Positions 36,922 to 46,815 are shown, counted from the first letter of the stretch. The stretch: DNA of 64,000 nucleotides from an uncultured Mycoplasmatota bacterium (GCA_900546275.1 URCH01000002.1:54236-118235), one strand, 5' to 3'. The notes: generated by a model from the sequence alone, not told the origin. Numbers and translations: made by a program.

Positions 36922-39140
36922 TCTTCTTCTTTCCTTTCTAATTTAACTAAAACTTCACGTGGTTTTGAACCATTATTTGGACCAATTATACCTCTTTCTT
37001 CTAGTAAATCAATACATCTAGCTGCTCTATTATATCCTAATCTAAATCGTCTTTGAAGAAGTGAAGCACTTGCCTTACCTTGAGTAACTACAAATTCAAC
37101 AATTTCATTATATAATGGATCATCATAATCTTCCTTACTATCATCAACCATCGAAGTTGCTTTCATTTCTTCTTCATCCATTAATAATGTTTCATCATAT
37201 CTTGCTTTTTGTTGAGATATTGTATAATCAACAACTTTCTTAATATCTTCATCTGAAATAAATGTTCCCTGAACTCTTATAGGAGTATTTTCGCCCTGAG
37301 GTAGAAATAGCATATCACCTTTTCCAAGAAGTTTTTCTGCTCCAGTCATATCAAGTATAGTTCTTGAATCTATACTTGAAGAAACAGCAAATGAAATTCT
37401 TGAAGGAATATTTGCTTTAACAACACCAGTAATTACATCAGTAGATGGTCTTTGTGTAGCAACTATCAAATGTATTCCAGCAGCTCTGGCCATTTGTGTA
37501 ATTCTCATTATTGAATCTTCTACTTCTTTTGCAGCAACTAACATTAAATCTGCAAGTTCGTCTATTATTACTACTATGTATGGCAATTTTTTTATTTTTT
37601 CTGAATCTGGTAAATTTTCATTTTTCTTTTCTAAGTAAAGATTGTATCCAGCAATATTTTTAGTGCCACTTGCTTCAAATAAATCATATCTTTTTTCCAT
37701 TTCAGCCACTATTTTTTTAAGTGCTATATTAGCTTTTCTTGGATCTGTTACAACTGGTATTAATAAATGTGGTACCCCATTATACATACTAAGTTCAACT
37801 TTTTTTGGATCTACTAAAACAAATTTAACCTCATCTGGTTTTGCTCTCATTAAAATTGAAACGATTATACTGTTTATACATACTGATTTGCCACTACCAG
37901 TTGAACCAGCTACTAATAAGTGAGGTGTTTTATTTATTTCACAATAAATTGGTTTACCCATTATATTTTTACCAAGTGTAACCATCAATTTACTTTCATC
38001 CATACTCTTTGGAATAGAATCTATTATTTCTCTTACTGTAACCATCGAAATTGATTTATTTGGAATTTCAATACCAACTGTTCTTTTACCTGGAATAGGT
38101 GCTTGTATACGTACATCTTTTGCAGCAAGTGAAAGAGCAATTTCTCTATTTAAAGATAGAATTTTACTAACTTTTGTACCTGCTTTTATTTCCATTTCAT
38201 ATTGAGTAACAGCAGGTCCAACATTTACAGCAACTACATGTCCTTCAATATTAAAATCATGGAAAACATTTTTTAATATTTCAGCAGTTTCAGTAATTTC
38301 TTCTTTAGTAATAACTTTACCCTTTTTTGAAGGTGGCGTTAATAAAGTATTTGGTGGACATTTATACCCTTTATTTTCCACATATTCTTCATTGTTGTTT
38401 GGTTCATTTATTTCTATAGTATTTTTAGGTTCTTCATGTACTTCTTGTTTTGGTTCTGGATCTGATTGATGGATTAATTCATCAACACTTGAAATAACAA
38501 CTTTATTATCAATTTCATAAGCTTCTGCTGCTTTAGCAATTTCTTTTTGTTCTTTATGTAATTTGTCTTTTTTAATAATATTTTTTACTTTATTTTTACT
38601 TGCAGTTACCATATCATATATTGATAAACCTGTAAACATTATAAAACCACATACAATAAGCGCAATACAAACTACACTAGTACCACTTATTGTAAACATT
38701 TTTACAAATAATGTTCCAAAAAGTGCACCTAACATTCCTCCACCTTGTAATTTTTCTACTGATTTTACATAACCCATTAAATTATTTATAGTTTCGCTTA
38801 ATATCTGGCCAACTTCAATATTTAATTGTTTTACATAACTAATATGCATTAAAACAAGCAAAGCTATTATTATTATATAAAGTCCAATAAGTTTTGATGT
38901 AAAAAATACTGGTTTATCTCTTTTTACAATTATATATCCTCCTATGATAAATAACATAGCAAGTAATATATTATTAGCTGTACCCACAAAAAATGCAGCA
39001 AAACCACTAATAAATATTCCAACTGGACCAAATTTACATATACCTATTATTCCTATTAAAATAAGTAAAATACCTATTACTTCAACTTGGTATCCACTTT
39101 TAGTTTTATTATCTTTTTTTTGTTTTTTCTTTTTTGCCAC
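36918..39140 (-). CDS. ftsK: DNA translocase FtsK/SpoIIIE
   Basis: 740 residues. Four to five membrane helices fill residues about 20-175. A linker follows, then the motor with Walker A AGSTGSGKSVCIN, Walker B-type YIVVIIDELADLML and RMTQMARAAGIHLI-like RITQMARAAGIHLIVATQRPS. A C-terminal gamma winged-helix domain ends the protein (ASASLLQRRFRLGYNRAAR). It pumps chromosomes through the closing septum, including into the forespore. GTG at 39140 has GGAGGGTG 8 bases upstream; the GTG 9 bases earlier is less well placed. Confidence 0.94.
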   Translation of the reverse strand: MAKKKKQKKDNKTKSGYQVEVIGILLILIGIIGICKFGPVGIFISGFAAFFVGTANNILLAMLFIIGGYIIVKRDKPVFFTSKLIGLYIIIIALLVLMHISYVKQLNIEVGQILSETINNLMGYVKSVEKLQGGGMLGALFGTLFVKMFTISGTSVVCIALIVCGFIMFTGLSIYDMVTASKNKVKNIIKKDKLHKEQKEIAKAAEAYEIDNKVVISSVDELIHQSDPEPKQEVHEEPKNTIEINEPNNNEEYVENKGYKCPPNTLLTPPSKKGKVITKEEITETAEILKNVFHDFNIEGHVVAVNVGPAVTQYEMEIKAGTKVSKILSLNREIALSLAAKDVRIQAPIPGKRTVGIEIPNKSISMVTVREIIDSIPKSMDESKLMVTLGKNIMGKPIYCEINKTPHLLVAGSTGSGKSVCINSIIVSILMRAKPDEVKFVLVDPKKVELSMYNGVPHLLIPVVTDPRKANIALKKIVAEMEKRYDLFEASGTKNIAGYNLYLEKKNENLPDSEKIKKLPYIVVIIDELADLMLVAAKEVEDSIMRITQMARAAGIHLIVATQRPSTDVITGVVKANIPSRISFAVSSSIDSRTILDMTGAEKLLGKGDMLFLPQGENTPIRVQGTFISDEDIKKVVDYTISQQKARYDETLLMDEEEMKATSMVDDSKEDYDDPLYNEIVEFVVTQGKASASLLQRRFRLGYNRAARCIDLLEERGIIGPNNGSKPREVLVKLERKEEE

Positions 39141-39196
39141 TTGAAACACCCTCCAATTATCTATTACAATTATAACACAAAAAAAGCATAAAATAA

Positions 39197-40183
39197 CTAT
39201 TTATTTATTCCTAAATGTTTATATGCTTTATCTGTTACTATTCTTCCTCTATTTGTTCTTTTTAAAAGTCCTTTTTGTAGTAAAAATGGCTCATATACAT
39301 CCTCTATAGTCGTTTGTTCTTCGCCTATTGATGAAGCAATTGCCTCAATTCCAACTGGACCACCATTAAATTTTTCTATTATTGATTTAAGTAAATTATA
39401 GTCTGTTTGATCTAGTCCTAAGCTATCAACTTTAAGTTTATCTAAAGCATACTTAGCTATAGATAAATTTATTTCTCCATCACCTAGTACAAGTGCATAA
39501 TCTCTAACTCTTTTAAATAGTCTATTTGCAATTCTTGGAGTTCCTCTACTTCTTCTAGCTAGTTCTAAAGCAGCGTCATCAGTTATAGAACAATTAAGTA
39601 CTCTACTTGTTCTTTTTACAATTTGCATTAATTCATCGTCAGTATAATAATTAAGTTTAGAAACTATTCCAAATCTATCACGAAGTGGACCTGTTAAGTC
39701 ACCTGCTCTTGTGGTAGCTCCAACTAATGTAAATGGAGGTAAATCAATTTCTATACTTCTACTAGATGAATCACTTCCTATTATTATATCCAATTTATAG
39801 TCTTCCATAGCAGAATATAATATTTCTTCTATAAATCTTGGGATTCTATGAATTTCATCAATAAATAAAACATCTCCTTCTTCAAGTGTCGATAAAACTG
39901 CTGCTAAATCACCACTTTTTTCTATTGCAGGACCACTAGTAGTTTTTATGTTACTTCCTAGTTCATTTGCAATTATTAAAGCAAGAGTTGTTTTTCCAAG
40001 TCCTGGGGGCCCGTACAATAATACATGATCTAGTGATTCGTTTCTTAATTTTGCTGCTTTTATAAATATATTTAAATTTTCTTTTACTTCGGTTTGTCCA
40101 ATATATTCATCTATACTATTTGGTCTTATATTAGAATCAATATCTTCATTTAGTTTTTCATTTGTAATTATTCTTTCATCCAT
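39197..40183 (-). CDS. ruvB: Holliday junction helicase RuvB
   Basis: 328 residues, AAA+ ATPase with Walker [12 protein letters not shown] (about 60-70), Walker B LFIDEIHR, sensor [18 protein letters not shown] and the C-terminal winged helix. It drives branch migration with RuvA. It overlaps the upstream nucleotidase gene by 8 bases; ruvA lies one gene further up, an unusual separation of ruvA and ruvB by an inserted gene. Confidence 0.96.
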   Translation of the reverse strand: MDERIITNEKLNEDIDSNIRPNSIDEYIGQTEVKENLNIFIKAAKLRNESLDHVLLYGPPGLGKTTLALIIANELGSNIKTTSGPAIEKSGDLAAVLSTLEEGDVLFIDEIHRIPRFIEEILYSAMEDYKLDIIIGSDSSSRSIEIDLPPFTLVGATTRAGDLTGPLRDRFGIVSKLNYYTDDELMQIVKRTSRVLNCSITDDAALELARRSRGTPRIANRLFKRVRDYALVLGDGEINLSIAKYALDKLKVDSLGLDQTDYNLLKSIIEKFNGGPVGIEAIASSIGEEQTTIEDVYEPFLLQKGLLKRTNRGRIVTDKAYKHLGINK

Positions 40184-40742
40184 GATATTTCTCCTTTTTA
40201 TTTATAAAATCATATATTTCTTTCCAATTATTTACTTTTTTAAAATTAGTGTATTTTTTATTATATGTTGTATCCATCATTAATACATCTATTCCAGTTT
40301 TAGAAACATTTGTACAATGTTTTACACTATCATCTATAAATATATCTATATTATTTTTTAAAGTAACTTCTTCCTTTTTTAATGAATTAACATATAAATT
40401 GTCATATTTAATATTGTTTTCTTCTAAGTATTTTTTTGTTTGTTCATATGGCTTTTCCATATCAAGCGTACTTCTAGCAGTTATGAAGTTAATTTCATGT
40501 CCTTCTTCTTTAAGTTTATTTATATACATTACAGCATCTTTTTTTACAGGTACATTAAATATTAGTTTGGAAATATTTTTTTTACAAAAATCATAATATT
40601 CTTCTAATGAACAATTTAGTGCTTTAAAATATGAATTATTTTCAGTTATATTTTTATCTAAATTGAATTTTTTTTCATAATATGGTTTTACAAATTCCCA
40701 TGTATTACATATTGTGTCATCTATATCAATACCTATCTTCAT
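40176..40742 (-). CDS. HAD-family 5' nucleotidase (NT5C-like)
   Basis: 188 residues with HAD motifs: [11 protein letters not shown] (nucleophile DxD) at 5-15, FITARS, and [12 protein letters not shown]. Similar proteins are called 5'(3')-deoxyribonucleotidase-like in Firmicutes. The gene sits between ruvA and ruvB, overlapping ruvB, so it belongs to the same operon. The substrate is not determined. Confidence 0.82.
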   Translation of the reverse strand: MKIGIDIDDTICNTWEFVKPYYEKKFNLDKNITENNSYFKALNCSLEEYYDFCKKNISKLIFNVPVKKDAVMYINKLKEEGHEINFITARSTLDMEKPYEQTKKYLEENNIKYDNLYVNSLKKEEVTLKNNIDIFIDDSVKHCTNVSKTGIDVLMMDTTYNKKYTNFKKVNNWKEIYDFINKKEKYHG

Positions 40743-40750
40743 ATACTCTC

Positions 40751-41296
40751 CTACTTAAGCAATAGTTTTAAAGCTTCCTTAATTTGATTTTCAATTGCTG
40801 TTTCTGTAATATTAGGAAGTATTTTATTTATATCTACTGTTTTATATCCTAACGCTTTAAGTGCTTCAATTAATTCATCGTTTGTTTTTATAACTTGTTC
40901 TTTACTTATCAATTTTCCTTTTAAATCAAGTATTATTTGACGAGCAACCTTATCACCAATTTTGGGGAATTTTTTTAAATAATTAATATTTTCTTGTTCA
41001 ATTGCACTTATTATATTATTTACATCTCCCATTGCAAACATAGGAAGAGCCATTTTACATCCTAAGCCTTTTACTTCAATTAATTTTAAGAATAAATCTT
41101 TTTCCTCTTTTGTTTTAAATCCATATAAACTTATTTCATCTTCTCTAACATTTTCATATAAATAAATTTTATATTCTTGATTTAAATTAAATGAATATGG
41201 ATTTGATGTATATATTAAATATCCAATTTCATTATTATCTATTGTTATATAATTACTTTCTATTTCTTCTACTTTTCCTATTATATATGAATACAT
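40751..41296 (-). CDS. ruvA: Holliday junction DNA-binding protein RuvA
   Basis: 181 residues: N-terminal OB fold (MYSYIIGKVEEIESNYITIDNNEIGYLI), helix-hairpin-helix region (LIEVKGLGCKMALPM, KKFPKIGDKVARQIILDLKGKL) and C-terminal UBA-like domain (ELIEALKALGYKTVDI). Forms the tetramer that holds the junction for RuvB. Confidence 0.95.
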   Translation of the reverse strand: MYSYIIGKVEEIESNYITIDNNEIGYLIYTSNPYSFNLNQEYKIYLYENVREDEISLYGFKTKEEKDLFLKLIEVKGLGCKMALPMFAMGDVNNIISAIEQENINYLKKFPKIGDKVARQIILDLKGKLISKEQVIKTNDELIEALKALGYKTVDINKILPNITETAIENQIKEALKLLLK

Positions 41297-41349
41297 TTTA
41301 TAACACCTATCCTCATAATAATTTTAGCACATCATACATTTGTTCGTCA

Positions 41350-41455
41350 AGAACAAAATAAATTTTGATATAACTTACCTCACAGTAAGTTTTTTCTACT
41401 TCATTGAAACGTTAGTTTCACCATAAACCAATATCAAATGGTCGCCACCCTACTT
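41350..41455 (-). mobile_element. IS200/IS605-family right end with omegaRNA-like hairpins
   Basis: Downstream of the tnpB remnant the minus strand has GGTGGCGACC, then the hairpin GAAAC-TAAC-GTTTC (41406-41419) and a second hairpin AACTTAC/GTAAGTT (41372-41391). This order resembles the structured transposon end that forms the 3' part of TnpB omegaRNAs. The guide would be the sequence just beyond the right end, around or below 41371. The exact end is not determined. Confidence 0.5.
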
Positions 41456-41478
41456 ATTTTTGTTTACCTTAATTTTGT

Positions 41479-41735
41479 TTATATTATTTTCATATATTGT
41501 TTTATTCTTTTAAACATTATGTTTATACTTGCATTTAAATCTCTTTCTAATTCATTATGACATTTTGGACATTCATAGTTCCTTATTTTTAAATCTTTTA
41601 TTTTTCCATTCTGTTTTATATTTTAATACTCTTACGAGTTCATTTAACGGATTTAATGTTAGTTGTTTTGCTATTCTATGATTTTGATACATTTTGATAA
41701 TTTGGAACAATTTTCTGAATATATAAAAAAAGAAA
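41479..41735 (-). pseudogene. tnpB C-terminal fragment
   Basis: The minus strand encodes NHRIAKQLTLNPLNELV then LKYKTEW, and after a frame break near 41615 NGKIKDLKIRNYECPKCHNE and LERDLNASINI. The last motif is the zinc finger and third RuvC motif of TnpB (RDLNASINI). The expected first CxxC between KTEW and NGKIKD is missing, so there is an internal deletion as well as a frame change; the first about 250 residues are absent. A dead remnant. Confidence 0.8.
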
Positions 41736-41751
41736 CTTTACTTAGTTTCTT
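41725..41751 (-). terminator. Terminator after the pilin-like gene
   Basis: 8-bp stem AAGAAACT/AGTTTCTT with a 6-base loop holding the stop codon, then seven T on the minus strand. Confidence 0.72.
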
Positions 41752-42112
41752 CACATTCCTTTGGATCATAATCAAATACAAAATTTCCATTTAAATAAGT
41801 TGCTTTTATCTTGGTTGAATAATCAATTTCTTTTCCTGATTCATCTAGTATAGGTGATGATAAATATTCATCTTTTATAAGTGATTCTACAAAAATACAA
41901 TATGTATTACTTTCCTTTTTTTCATATAATAATTTTTTATCATCGACATAAAGTTGGGCTGCATTCAAAATTATTTTTTTTTGCGCATCACTTATTTTGG
42001 ATTTTGTACTATTAATTCTATTTGTAATTTGTGATATAGATATAATTGATATTAAGGCAAGTAAGACAATTACTCCAAGTATTTCTGCTAATGTAAATCC
42101 TTTATTTTTCAT
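41738..42112 (-). CDS. Type IV pilin-like protein
   Basis: 124 residues with a class III/type IV prepilin leader: MKNKGFTLAEILGVIVLLALI, with cleavage after Gly5 and Glu at position 5 of the mature protein. The hydrophobic helix is followed by a small globular domain with two Cys. Such proteins belong to competence (ComG) or type IV pilus systems. No other pilus genes are in the window, so it is an orphan here. The ATG is preceded by GAAGG. Confidence 0.75.
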   Translation of the reverse strand: MKNKGFTLAEILGVIVLLALISIISISQITNRINSTKSKISDAQKKIILNAAQLYVDDKKLLYEKKESNTYCIFVESLIKDEYLSSPILDESGKEIDYSTKIKATYLNGNFVFDYDPKECEETK

Positions 42113-42409
42113 ATCAAAACCTTCTTTACTATATAAATAATATCATAAATATTAAAATTAGTAAATAAAAAGGCATACCTGAAATGGTATGCCAAATATT
42201 ATTTTAGATATCATAGTAAGGAGTGAAGATATCTTTAATAATATAACCGTACTTAGAGAATCGTATTTAAATTATTATTTCGTATCAATTTTTATTTTAT
42301 TATTCCGTATTAATTTTATTATTTTTTTTACTTAACCTTGTTTATTATCACCTCCACTATTTACATTCTAACAGTGAATTGTGAAATTTATATGAACAAA
42401 TAGTGAAAT
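42113..42409. other. 297-base gene-free region with hairpins, possible small RNA
   Basis: No convincing reading frame. On the minus strand a GGAGGTG motif (about 42349-42355) is followed only by a seven-codon frame, then AT-rich sequence with imperfect repeats of ATACGRAATAATAA, an inverted repeat AGATATC/GATATCT and a strong terminator at 42167-42193. A terminator without a visible gene suggests a short transcript or a decayed gene. Confidence 0.35.
42167..42193 (-). terminator. Orphan terminator hairpin
   Basis: Perfect 8-bp stem GGCATACC/GGTATGCC with a 6-base loop, then five T on the minus strand. No gene ends nearby on that strand. Confidence 0.7.
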
Positions 42410-42715
42410 TTATTTTTTGTGAAAAAACGATTTAATAATATAAAATTCAAATATAATCATTATTATTACATATATCCATATTAATATAGTAGCTAAAACA
42501 CCATTTGTATAACTATTAATCATTTCAATTAATGAACCTGGAATATAATCACTTATAAATTTTCTAAGTTCACCTCCAAATAAATTAACATTCAAAAATG
42601 TAATTAATCTTAAAAATATGTCTATCATTCCTACTGAATATATAAATCCACTAAATGTTTTTTTTACGAAAAAAACTAATATTATTATTATAAATAAAAC
42701 TATAACTGCAACCAT
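42410..42715 (-). CDS. Small hypothetical membrane protein (101 aa)
   Basis: Two to three hydrophobic segments (about 2-17, 24-44, 71-95) with a short loop between them and a basic tail. Lies 1 base after the next gene upstream and so forms a pair with it. The pattern is weakly reminiscent of small YggT-like membrane proteins but I cannot assign a family. Confidence 0.6.
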   Translation of the reverse strand: MVAVIVLFIIIILVFFVKKTFSGFIYSVGMIDIFLRLITFLNVNLFGGELRKFISDYIPGSLIEMINSYTNGVLATILIWIYVIIMIIFEFYIIKSFFHKK

Positions 42716-42716
42716 T

Positions 42717-43460
42717 TTATTCTTCCTTTTCTAATGTATTTTTTTGTTCTAATAATTTATTATATGAATCATGGTTTACTTGATTTAAAGAACTAAGTGA
42801 AATATTTATATTATAATTTCTATATCTTAATTCTTCTTGATTCATATATTTTGTTAAATCAATATTTATTGATTCATAATTATTTGATTTTGTATTTATA
42901 TTTATTTCTATATAATCAGATGACTCTATTTCCTTATTCATCATTTGATTAAATTCATTCATACTTACTTTATATACTGTTGTTTTAATTTCATCTTTTT
43001 CATTTTCATAAAGAGGTTCTTTATCTTTTATTAAATTATATATATTTTGAATATTTAATTTTGATAAATCAATTTCTAAAGGATTAACAGTTTCTTCTAA
43101 TAATTCATCGTTTACTATATATGTATCATCAGAAATTAAGTATGTTTGGTTATCATATTCAAATACTGTTTGATTTGGAATATATGAACCTAGTATTTTA
43201 TAATTATTTTCATCTGCTGTAATTTCATATGAAAAATTATAATTATCAATACTTTCTAATATTTGAGGAATTGTTTTTTTTGTAACAACTGGTGTGTATC
43301 TAGCTGTTGAGCGTAATATCAATATTACAAAAAGAAAAAAGAAAAACCAAAGTCCTAAAATGAATAATCCTCTATATCTTTTATTTGACCAATATTCCTT
43401 TATTTTTTTTAAAAAGGTATTTTGTTTAATATTTTCTTTTATTTTACTTATTTTTTTCAT
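42717..43460 (-). CDS. Hypothetical membrane-anchored protein (247 aa)
   Basis: A basic N-terminus (about 28 residues), one membrane helix (about 31-49) and an outer domain rich in Asn, Tyr and acidic residues with no cysteines. AGAGGT lies before the ATG. It sits 8 bases downstream of fmt on the same strand. No family recognised; the layout suggests a surface or secreted-domain protein. Confidence 0.6.
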   Translation of the reverse strand: MKKISKIKENIKQNTFLKKIKEYWSNKRYRGLFILGLWFFFFLFVILILRSTARYTPVVTKKTIPQILESIDNYNFSYEITADENNYKILGSYIPNQTVFEYDNQTYLISDDTYIVNDELLEETVNPLEIDLSKLNIQNIYNLIKDKEPLYENEKDEIKTTVYKVSMNEFNQMMNKEIESSDYIEININTKSNNYESINIDLTKYMNQEELRYRNYNINISLSSLNQVNHDSYNKLLEQKNTLEKEE

Positions 43461-43468
43461 ATAACCTC

Positions 43469-44434
43469 TTAGCTTAAAATTCTACCTTCTAAAGCACCTT
43501 TATTTACAAGTCCACGCGCAAAATCAACTGCTTTCATTTTTCCTTTTCCTTCAGGTTGTACTACTGTAAGAACTATTTCTCCGTTACTTACTTTTACACC
43601 AATTCCATCTTTATACACTTTTGTAATTTGGCCATCTAGTAATTCAGGGAAAAAATTCTCTGTTTCATAGCATTCCCAAACTTTAAGTATTTTTGAATCA
43701 AATATTGCATATGCTCCAGGCCAAGAATTTAAACCTCTTACCTTATTATATATTTCTCTTTTAGTTTTAGAAAAATCAATTTTCTCATCTTCTCTTTTAA
43801 TTACAAATGCATATGTTGCATCATCTGAATTTTGTTTAATTCTATCATTTGTTCCATCTATAATTGAAGGTAATGTTTTTAATAAGAGTTTTTCTCCTAA
43901 CTTACTTAATTTATCATGTAATGTTGAAGCAGTATCATTTTTTTCTATTTCTATTTCTTCACTACTAATAATATCTCCTTCATCCATTTTTGCATTCATA
44001 TACATAATAGTAATTCCCGTTTTTTTATACCCATTCATAATTGCTCTATGAATTGGAGCGCCACCTCTTAATTTAGGAAGTAAAGAAGCATGAACATTGA
44101 TACATCCTAACCTTGGTATACCAAGTAACTCTTGGGGTAAAATTTGACCATACGCACAAGTTATAATTAAATCAGGTTCCATTTCTTTGATAACTTCTAT
44201 TTCATTTGCTATTTTAACAGGTTGTAAAACAAGTATTGTATTATCAATTCCAACCTGTTTTATAGGTGATACACTTAGTTTCCCATCTCTACCAACTGGT
44301 TTGTCAGGTTGTGTTACTATTGCTCTTACTTTATAATTTTCTATTAAACCTTTTAAAATAGGAACAGCAAATTCGGGAGTTCCCATAAATATTATTTTTA
44401 ATTCTTTGTTTATATTTATATCTTCTATATTCAT
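43469..44434 (-). CDS. fmt: Methionyl-tRNA formyltransferase
   Basis: 321 residues. IIFMGTPEFAVPIL opens the Rossmann domain; NVHASLLPKLRGGAPIHRAI is the formyl-transfer signature, with GITIMYMNAKMDEGDI following. A C-terminal OB-like domain ends the protein. It formylates initiator tRNA using 10-formyl-THF. Its usual partner def and priA are not adjacent. Confidence 0.95.
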   Translation of the reverse strand: MNIEDININKELKIIFMGTPEFAVPILKGLIENYKVRAIVTQPDKPVGRDGKLSVSPIKQVGIDNTILVLQPVKIANEIEVIKEMEPDLIITCAYGQILPQELLGIPRLGCINVHASLLPKLRGGAPIHRAIMNGYKKTGITIMYMNAKMDEGDIISSEEIEIEKNDTASTLHDKLSKLGEKLLLKTLPSIIDGTNDRIKQNSDDATYAFVIKREDEKIDFSKTKREIYNKVRGLNSWPGAYAIFDSKILKVWECYETENFFPELLDGQITKVYKDGIGVKVSNGEIVLTVVQPEGKGKMKAVDFARGLVNKGALEGRILS

Positions 44435-44486
44435 ATTTTCACCCTAAACATATTTTAGCACATTCATATATAAAAATAAAGAAAAA

Positions 44487-44519
44487 AAAGTAACTTCAAT
44501 TAATTGATGAAGTTACTTT
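44487..44519 (-). terminator. Terminator after the nfeD-slipin-CPBP genes
   Basis: 12-bp stem AAAGTAACTTCA/TGAAGTTACTTT, then eight T on the minus strand. A second inverted repeat GTGAATA/TATTCAC lies just upstream (44528-44547). Confidence 0.8.
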
Positions 44520-44565
44520 CTAATGGCGTGAATAATTTAATATTCACATTATTATATTGTACAAA

Positions 44566-45396
44566 TCAATTTGTTTTATACATTTTTTTATATAAAATTA
44601 CTAAAATTGGAATTAATAAAATAATTATTATGAAACTATATAAATAACTTAAATTTATTAAATAGTTATTTATTATTGGAACTATAATGTTTCCAGATAT
44701 ATGAAATATTATAGGAACTAATAAGGTTTTATTTTTAATATATAGATTTATACATATATATCCAACTATAAATGCATATATCATTTGTGATATTGAATCA
44801 TGAAAGAATGCAAATATAAAAGTAGTAATTAAAATAGAAGATTTTATATTATTAAATGATTTTACTTTATTAAAAACAACTCCTCTAAACAATAATTCTT
44901 CAATTATTGGTCCAATTAATCCTGTTGAAATTATTATCTGTAATAAATACTTTGATTGAACTAAATTGTTATTAATATTTAACATTTTATTAATATTTAT
45001 TATAAATAAATTATATATTATTGAAATTATTAATGCATTTAAAATAACATATATTATATTCTTATTTAATTTAAAATTAAAATTGGGTTGATATTTTTTA
45101 TATACAAAAATTAATAATGGAATAAATATAAGCACTACTATAAGTACTATCCATATTGTATTTTCATTAATATAATTTGTAAGTGAATTTTTATATTCAT
45201 CTGTTTTACTATAAATACTAAACATTTCATTTATTTGATCTATTGTTAATGGACTATTTTCTTTTACCAAATTATTATAAATATTATTATTAAATGAATA
45301 ACTAAAAATCAAAATTATAAAAAATTGGCCAATTCCTAATAGAATTGGCCAAGCTATAACTTTGATTATATTTTTTATATAATCAAATGTCTTCAT
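44566..45396 (-). CDS. CPBP-family intramembrane metalloprotease
   Basis: 276 residues with about eight membrane helices. Motif 1 is IIEELLFRG (the EExxxR), motif 2 is FAFFHDS (FxxxH) and a third His is in IIFHISGN. These proteins (CAAX protease/bacteriocin-processing) cleave within membranes; some give immunity to bacteriocins. Its start overlaps the stop of the slipin gene by one base, so it is in the same operon. Confidence 0.85.
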   Translation of the reverse strand: MKTFDYIKNIIKVIAWPILLGIGQFFIILIFSYSFNNNIYNNLVKENSPLTIDQINEMFSIYSKTDEYKNSLTNYINENTIWIVLIVVLIFIPLLIFVYKKYQPNFNFKLNKNIIYVILNALIISIIYNLFIININKMLNINNNLVQSKYLLQIIISTGLIGPIIEELLFRGVVFNKVKSFNNIKSSILITTFIFAFFHDSISQMIYAFIVGYICINLYIKNKTLLVPIIFHISGNIIVPIINNYLINLSYLYSFIIIILLIPILVILYKKMYKTN

Positions 45397-46283
45397 TATT
45401 TATCTTCCTTCATCATTTCTTTTATTGTTGTTCCTAGTGTTGCGATATTTTGAAGTTCTGATGGAACGATAATTTTAGTTGATTGACCATTTGCAACATT
45501 ACTTAATGCTTCAAAACTTTTTAATGTCAATACTGCCTTATCTGCTCCAGCTTCTTTAAGTAATTTAATTCCTTCTGCTTCAGCTTGTTTTGTTTTTACA
45601 AGTGCTTCAGCTTCACCTTCTGCAATCTTAATTTGAGCTTCTTTTTTAGCTTCTGCTCTTAAAATTGCACTTTCTTTTTCACCTTCAGCAATTAGTATGC
45701 TAGATTTTTTCTCACCTTCTGCTTGAAGAATTTTTTCTCTTCTTTCACGTTCAGCACGCATTTGTTTTTCCATTGCTTCTTGTATATCTCTTGGTGGAAT
45801 TATATTTTTAACTTCTACTCTGTTTACTTTTATTCCCCAAGGATCAGTTGCTTCATCTAATATAGAACGCATTTTTGAATTTATTATATCTCTTGATGTT
45901 AATGTTTGATCTAGTTCTAACTCACCTATTATATTACGTAATGTAGTTGCAGTTAAATTTTCTATTGCATTTATAGGATTTTCAACTCCATATGTATATA
46001 ATTTTGGATCTGTTATTTGAAAATATACTACTGTATCTATTTGCATTGTTACATTATCTTTTGTAATAACTGGTTGTGGTGCGAAATCTTTTACAATTTC
46101 TTTTAAGCTAACTTTATTTGATATTCTATCAATAAAAGGTAATTTAAAATGTAATCCATTTTTCCATGTTTCATGATATGAACCAATTCTTTCAACTACA
46201 TAACTTGCAGCTTGTGGTACTATTTTTACGCAAGGTATTATAATTACTACTACTAAAACTAAAATTACTAATAATATTTCCAT
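45396..46283 (-). CDS. SPFH/band-7 protein (slipin, QmcA-like)
   Basis: 295 residues: N-terminal membrane helix (LLVILVLVVVIIIPCVKIV), SPFH domain (about 25-190), then a long coiled coil with repeated AEGEKESA and AEAKKEAQIKIAEGEAEA. Band-7 proteins assemble into large membrane cages and regulate proteases or membrane domains. Directly downstream of nfeD, the classical slipin-NfeD pair. Confidence 0.92.
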   Translation of the reverse strand: MEILLVILVLVVVIIIPCVKIVPQAASYVVERIGSYHETWKNGLHFKLPFIDRISNKVSLKEIVKDFAPQPVITKDNVTMQIDTVVYFQITDPKLYTYGVENPINAIENLTATTLRNIIGELELDQTLTSRDIINSKMRSILDEATDPWGIKVNRVEVKNIIPPRDIQEAMEKQMRAERERREKILQAEGEKKSSILIAEGEKESAILRAEAKKEAQIKIAEGEAEALVKTKQAEAEGIKLLKEAGADKAVLTLKSFEALSNVANGQSTKIIVPSELQNIATLGTTIKEMMKEDK

Positions 46284-46285
46284 CT

Positions 46286-46702
46286 TTATTTTCCTTCTTT
46301 CTTTACTTTTAATTTTACTCCGTTTATCTGAAGTACTTTTACTTTTTCATGAACATCTATTTTTTCATCTGAATAAGCTGTCCATTTTTTACCATCAACT
46401 TTAACTTCTCCATACTCACCATCTATTTTTTCCGTAACAATTCCTATCATTCCTACTACTCTATCTAAATTGGTTTCTACATTTTTATTCTTAAACAATT
46501 TCATTAATGTTTTTCTAGTAGTCATAAGTAGAAGTGTACCAACTATAACAAATATAGCGAATTGAATTAAAACGGAATCCACAAATATTGATATTATAAG
46601 AGCTAATATACCACTTATAATATACCATATGGTAGTTAAATTAATAGTAAATGCTTCTATTATAGTTAATAAAACTATTATAGCTAACCAGTATAATATC
46701 AT
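46286..46702 (-). CDS. NfeD-like membrane protein
   Basis: 138 residues: three membrane helices in residues 1-75, then a small OB-fold domain (GMIGIVTEKIDGEYGEVKVDGKKWTA split over about 85-115). This is the short NfeD type that always partners an SPFH protein, which follows 2 bases later. GGTGG precedes the ATG at 46702; the in-frame extension to 46711 is less likely. Confidence 0.87.
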   Translation of the reverse strand: MILYWLAIIVLLTIIEAFTINLTTIWYIISGILALIISIFVDSVLIQFAIFVIVGTLLLMTTRKTLMKLFKNKNVETNLDRVVGMIGIVTEKIDGEYGEVKVDGKKWTAYSDEKIDVHEKVKVLQINGVKLKVKKEGK

Positions 46703-46781
46703 ATTTACCACCTACTTACATTATACTATTAAATAATATTCATATCAAGAAATTTATTAACTAAAACTATACTAAGATTTT

Positions 46782-46815
46782 AAAAAAAATATCTAACAAA
46801 TTAAGTTAGATATTT
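46782..46815 (-). terminator. Terminator of tRNA-Lys
   Basis: 11-bp stem AAATATCTAAC/GTTAGATATTT with a 7-base loop, then a T run on the minus strand, 12 bases after the tRNA. Confidence 0.75.

Noticed and set aside
40249..40596. 115-codon plus-strand frame opposite the HAD nucleotidase
   Set aside because: Antisense to a well-supported gene in an operon; Phe/Ser/Leu-rich composition typical of reverse-strand reading of AT-rich genes.
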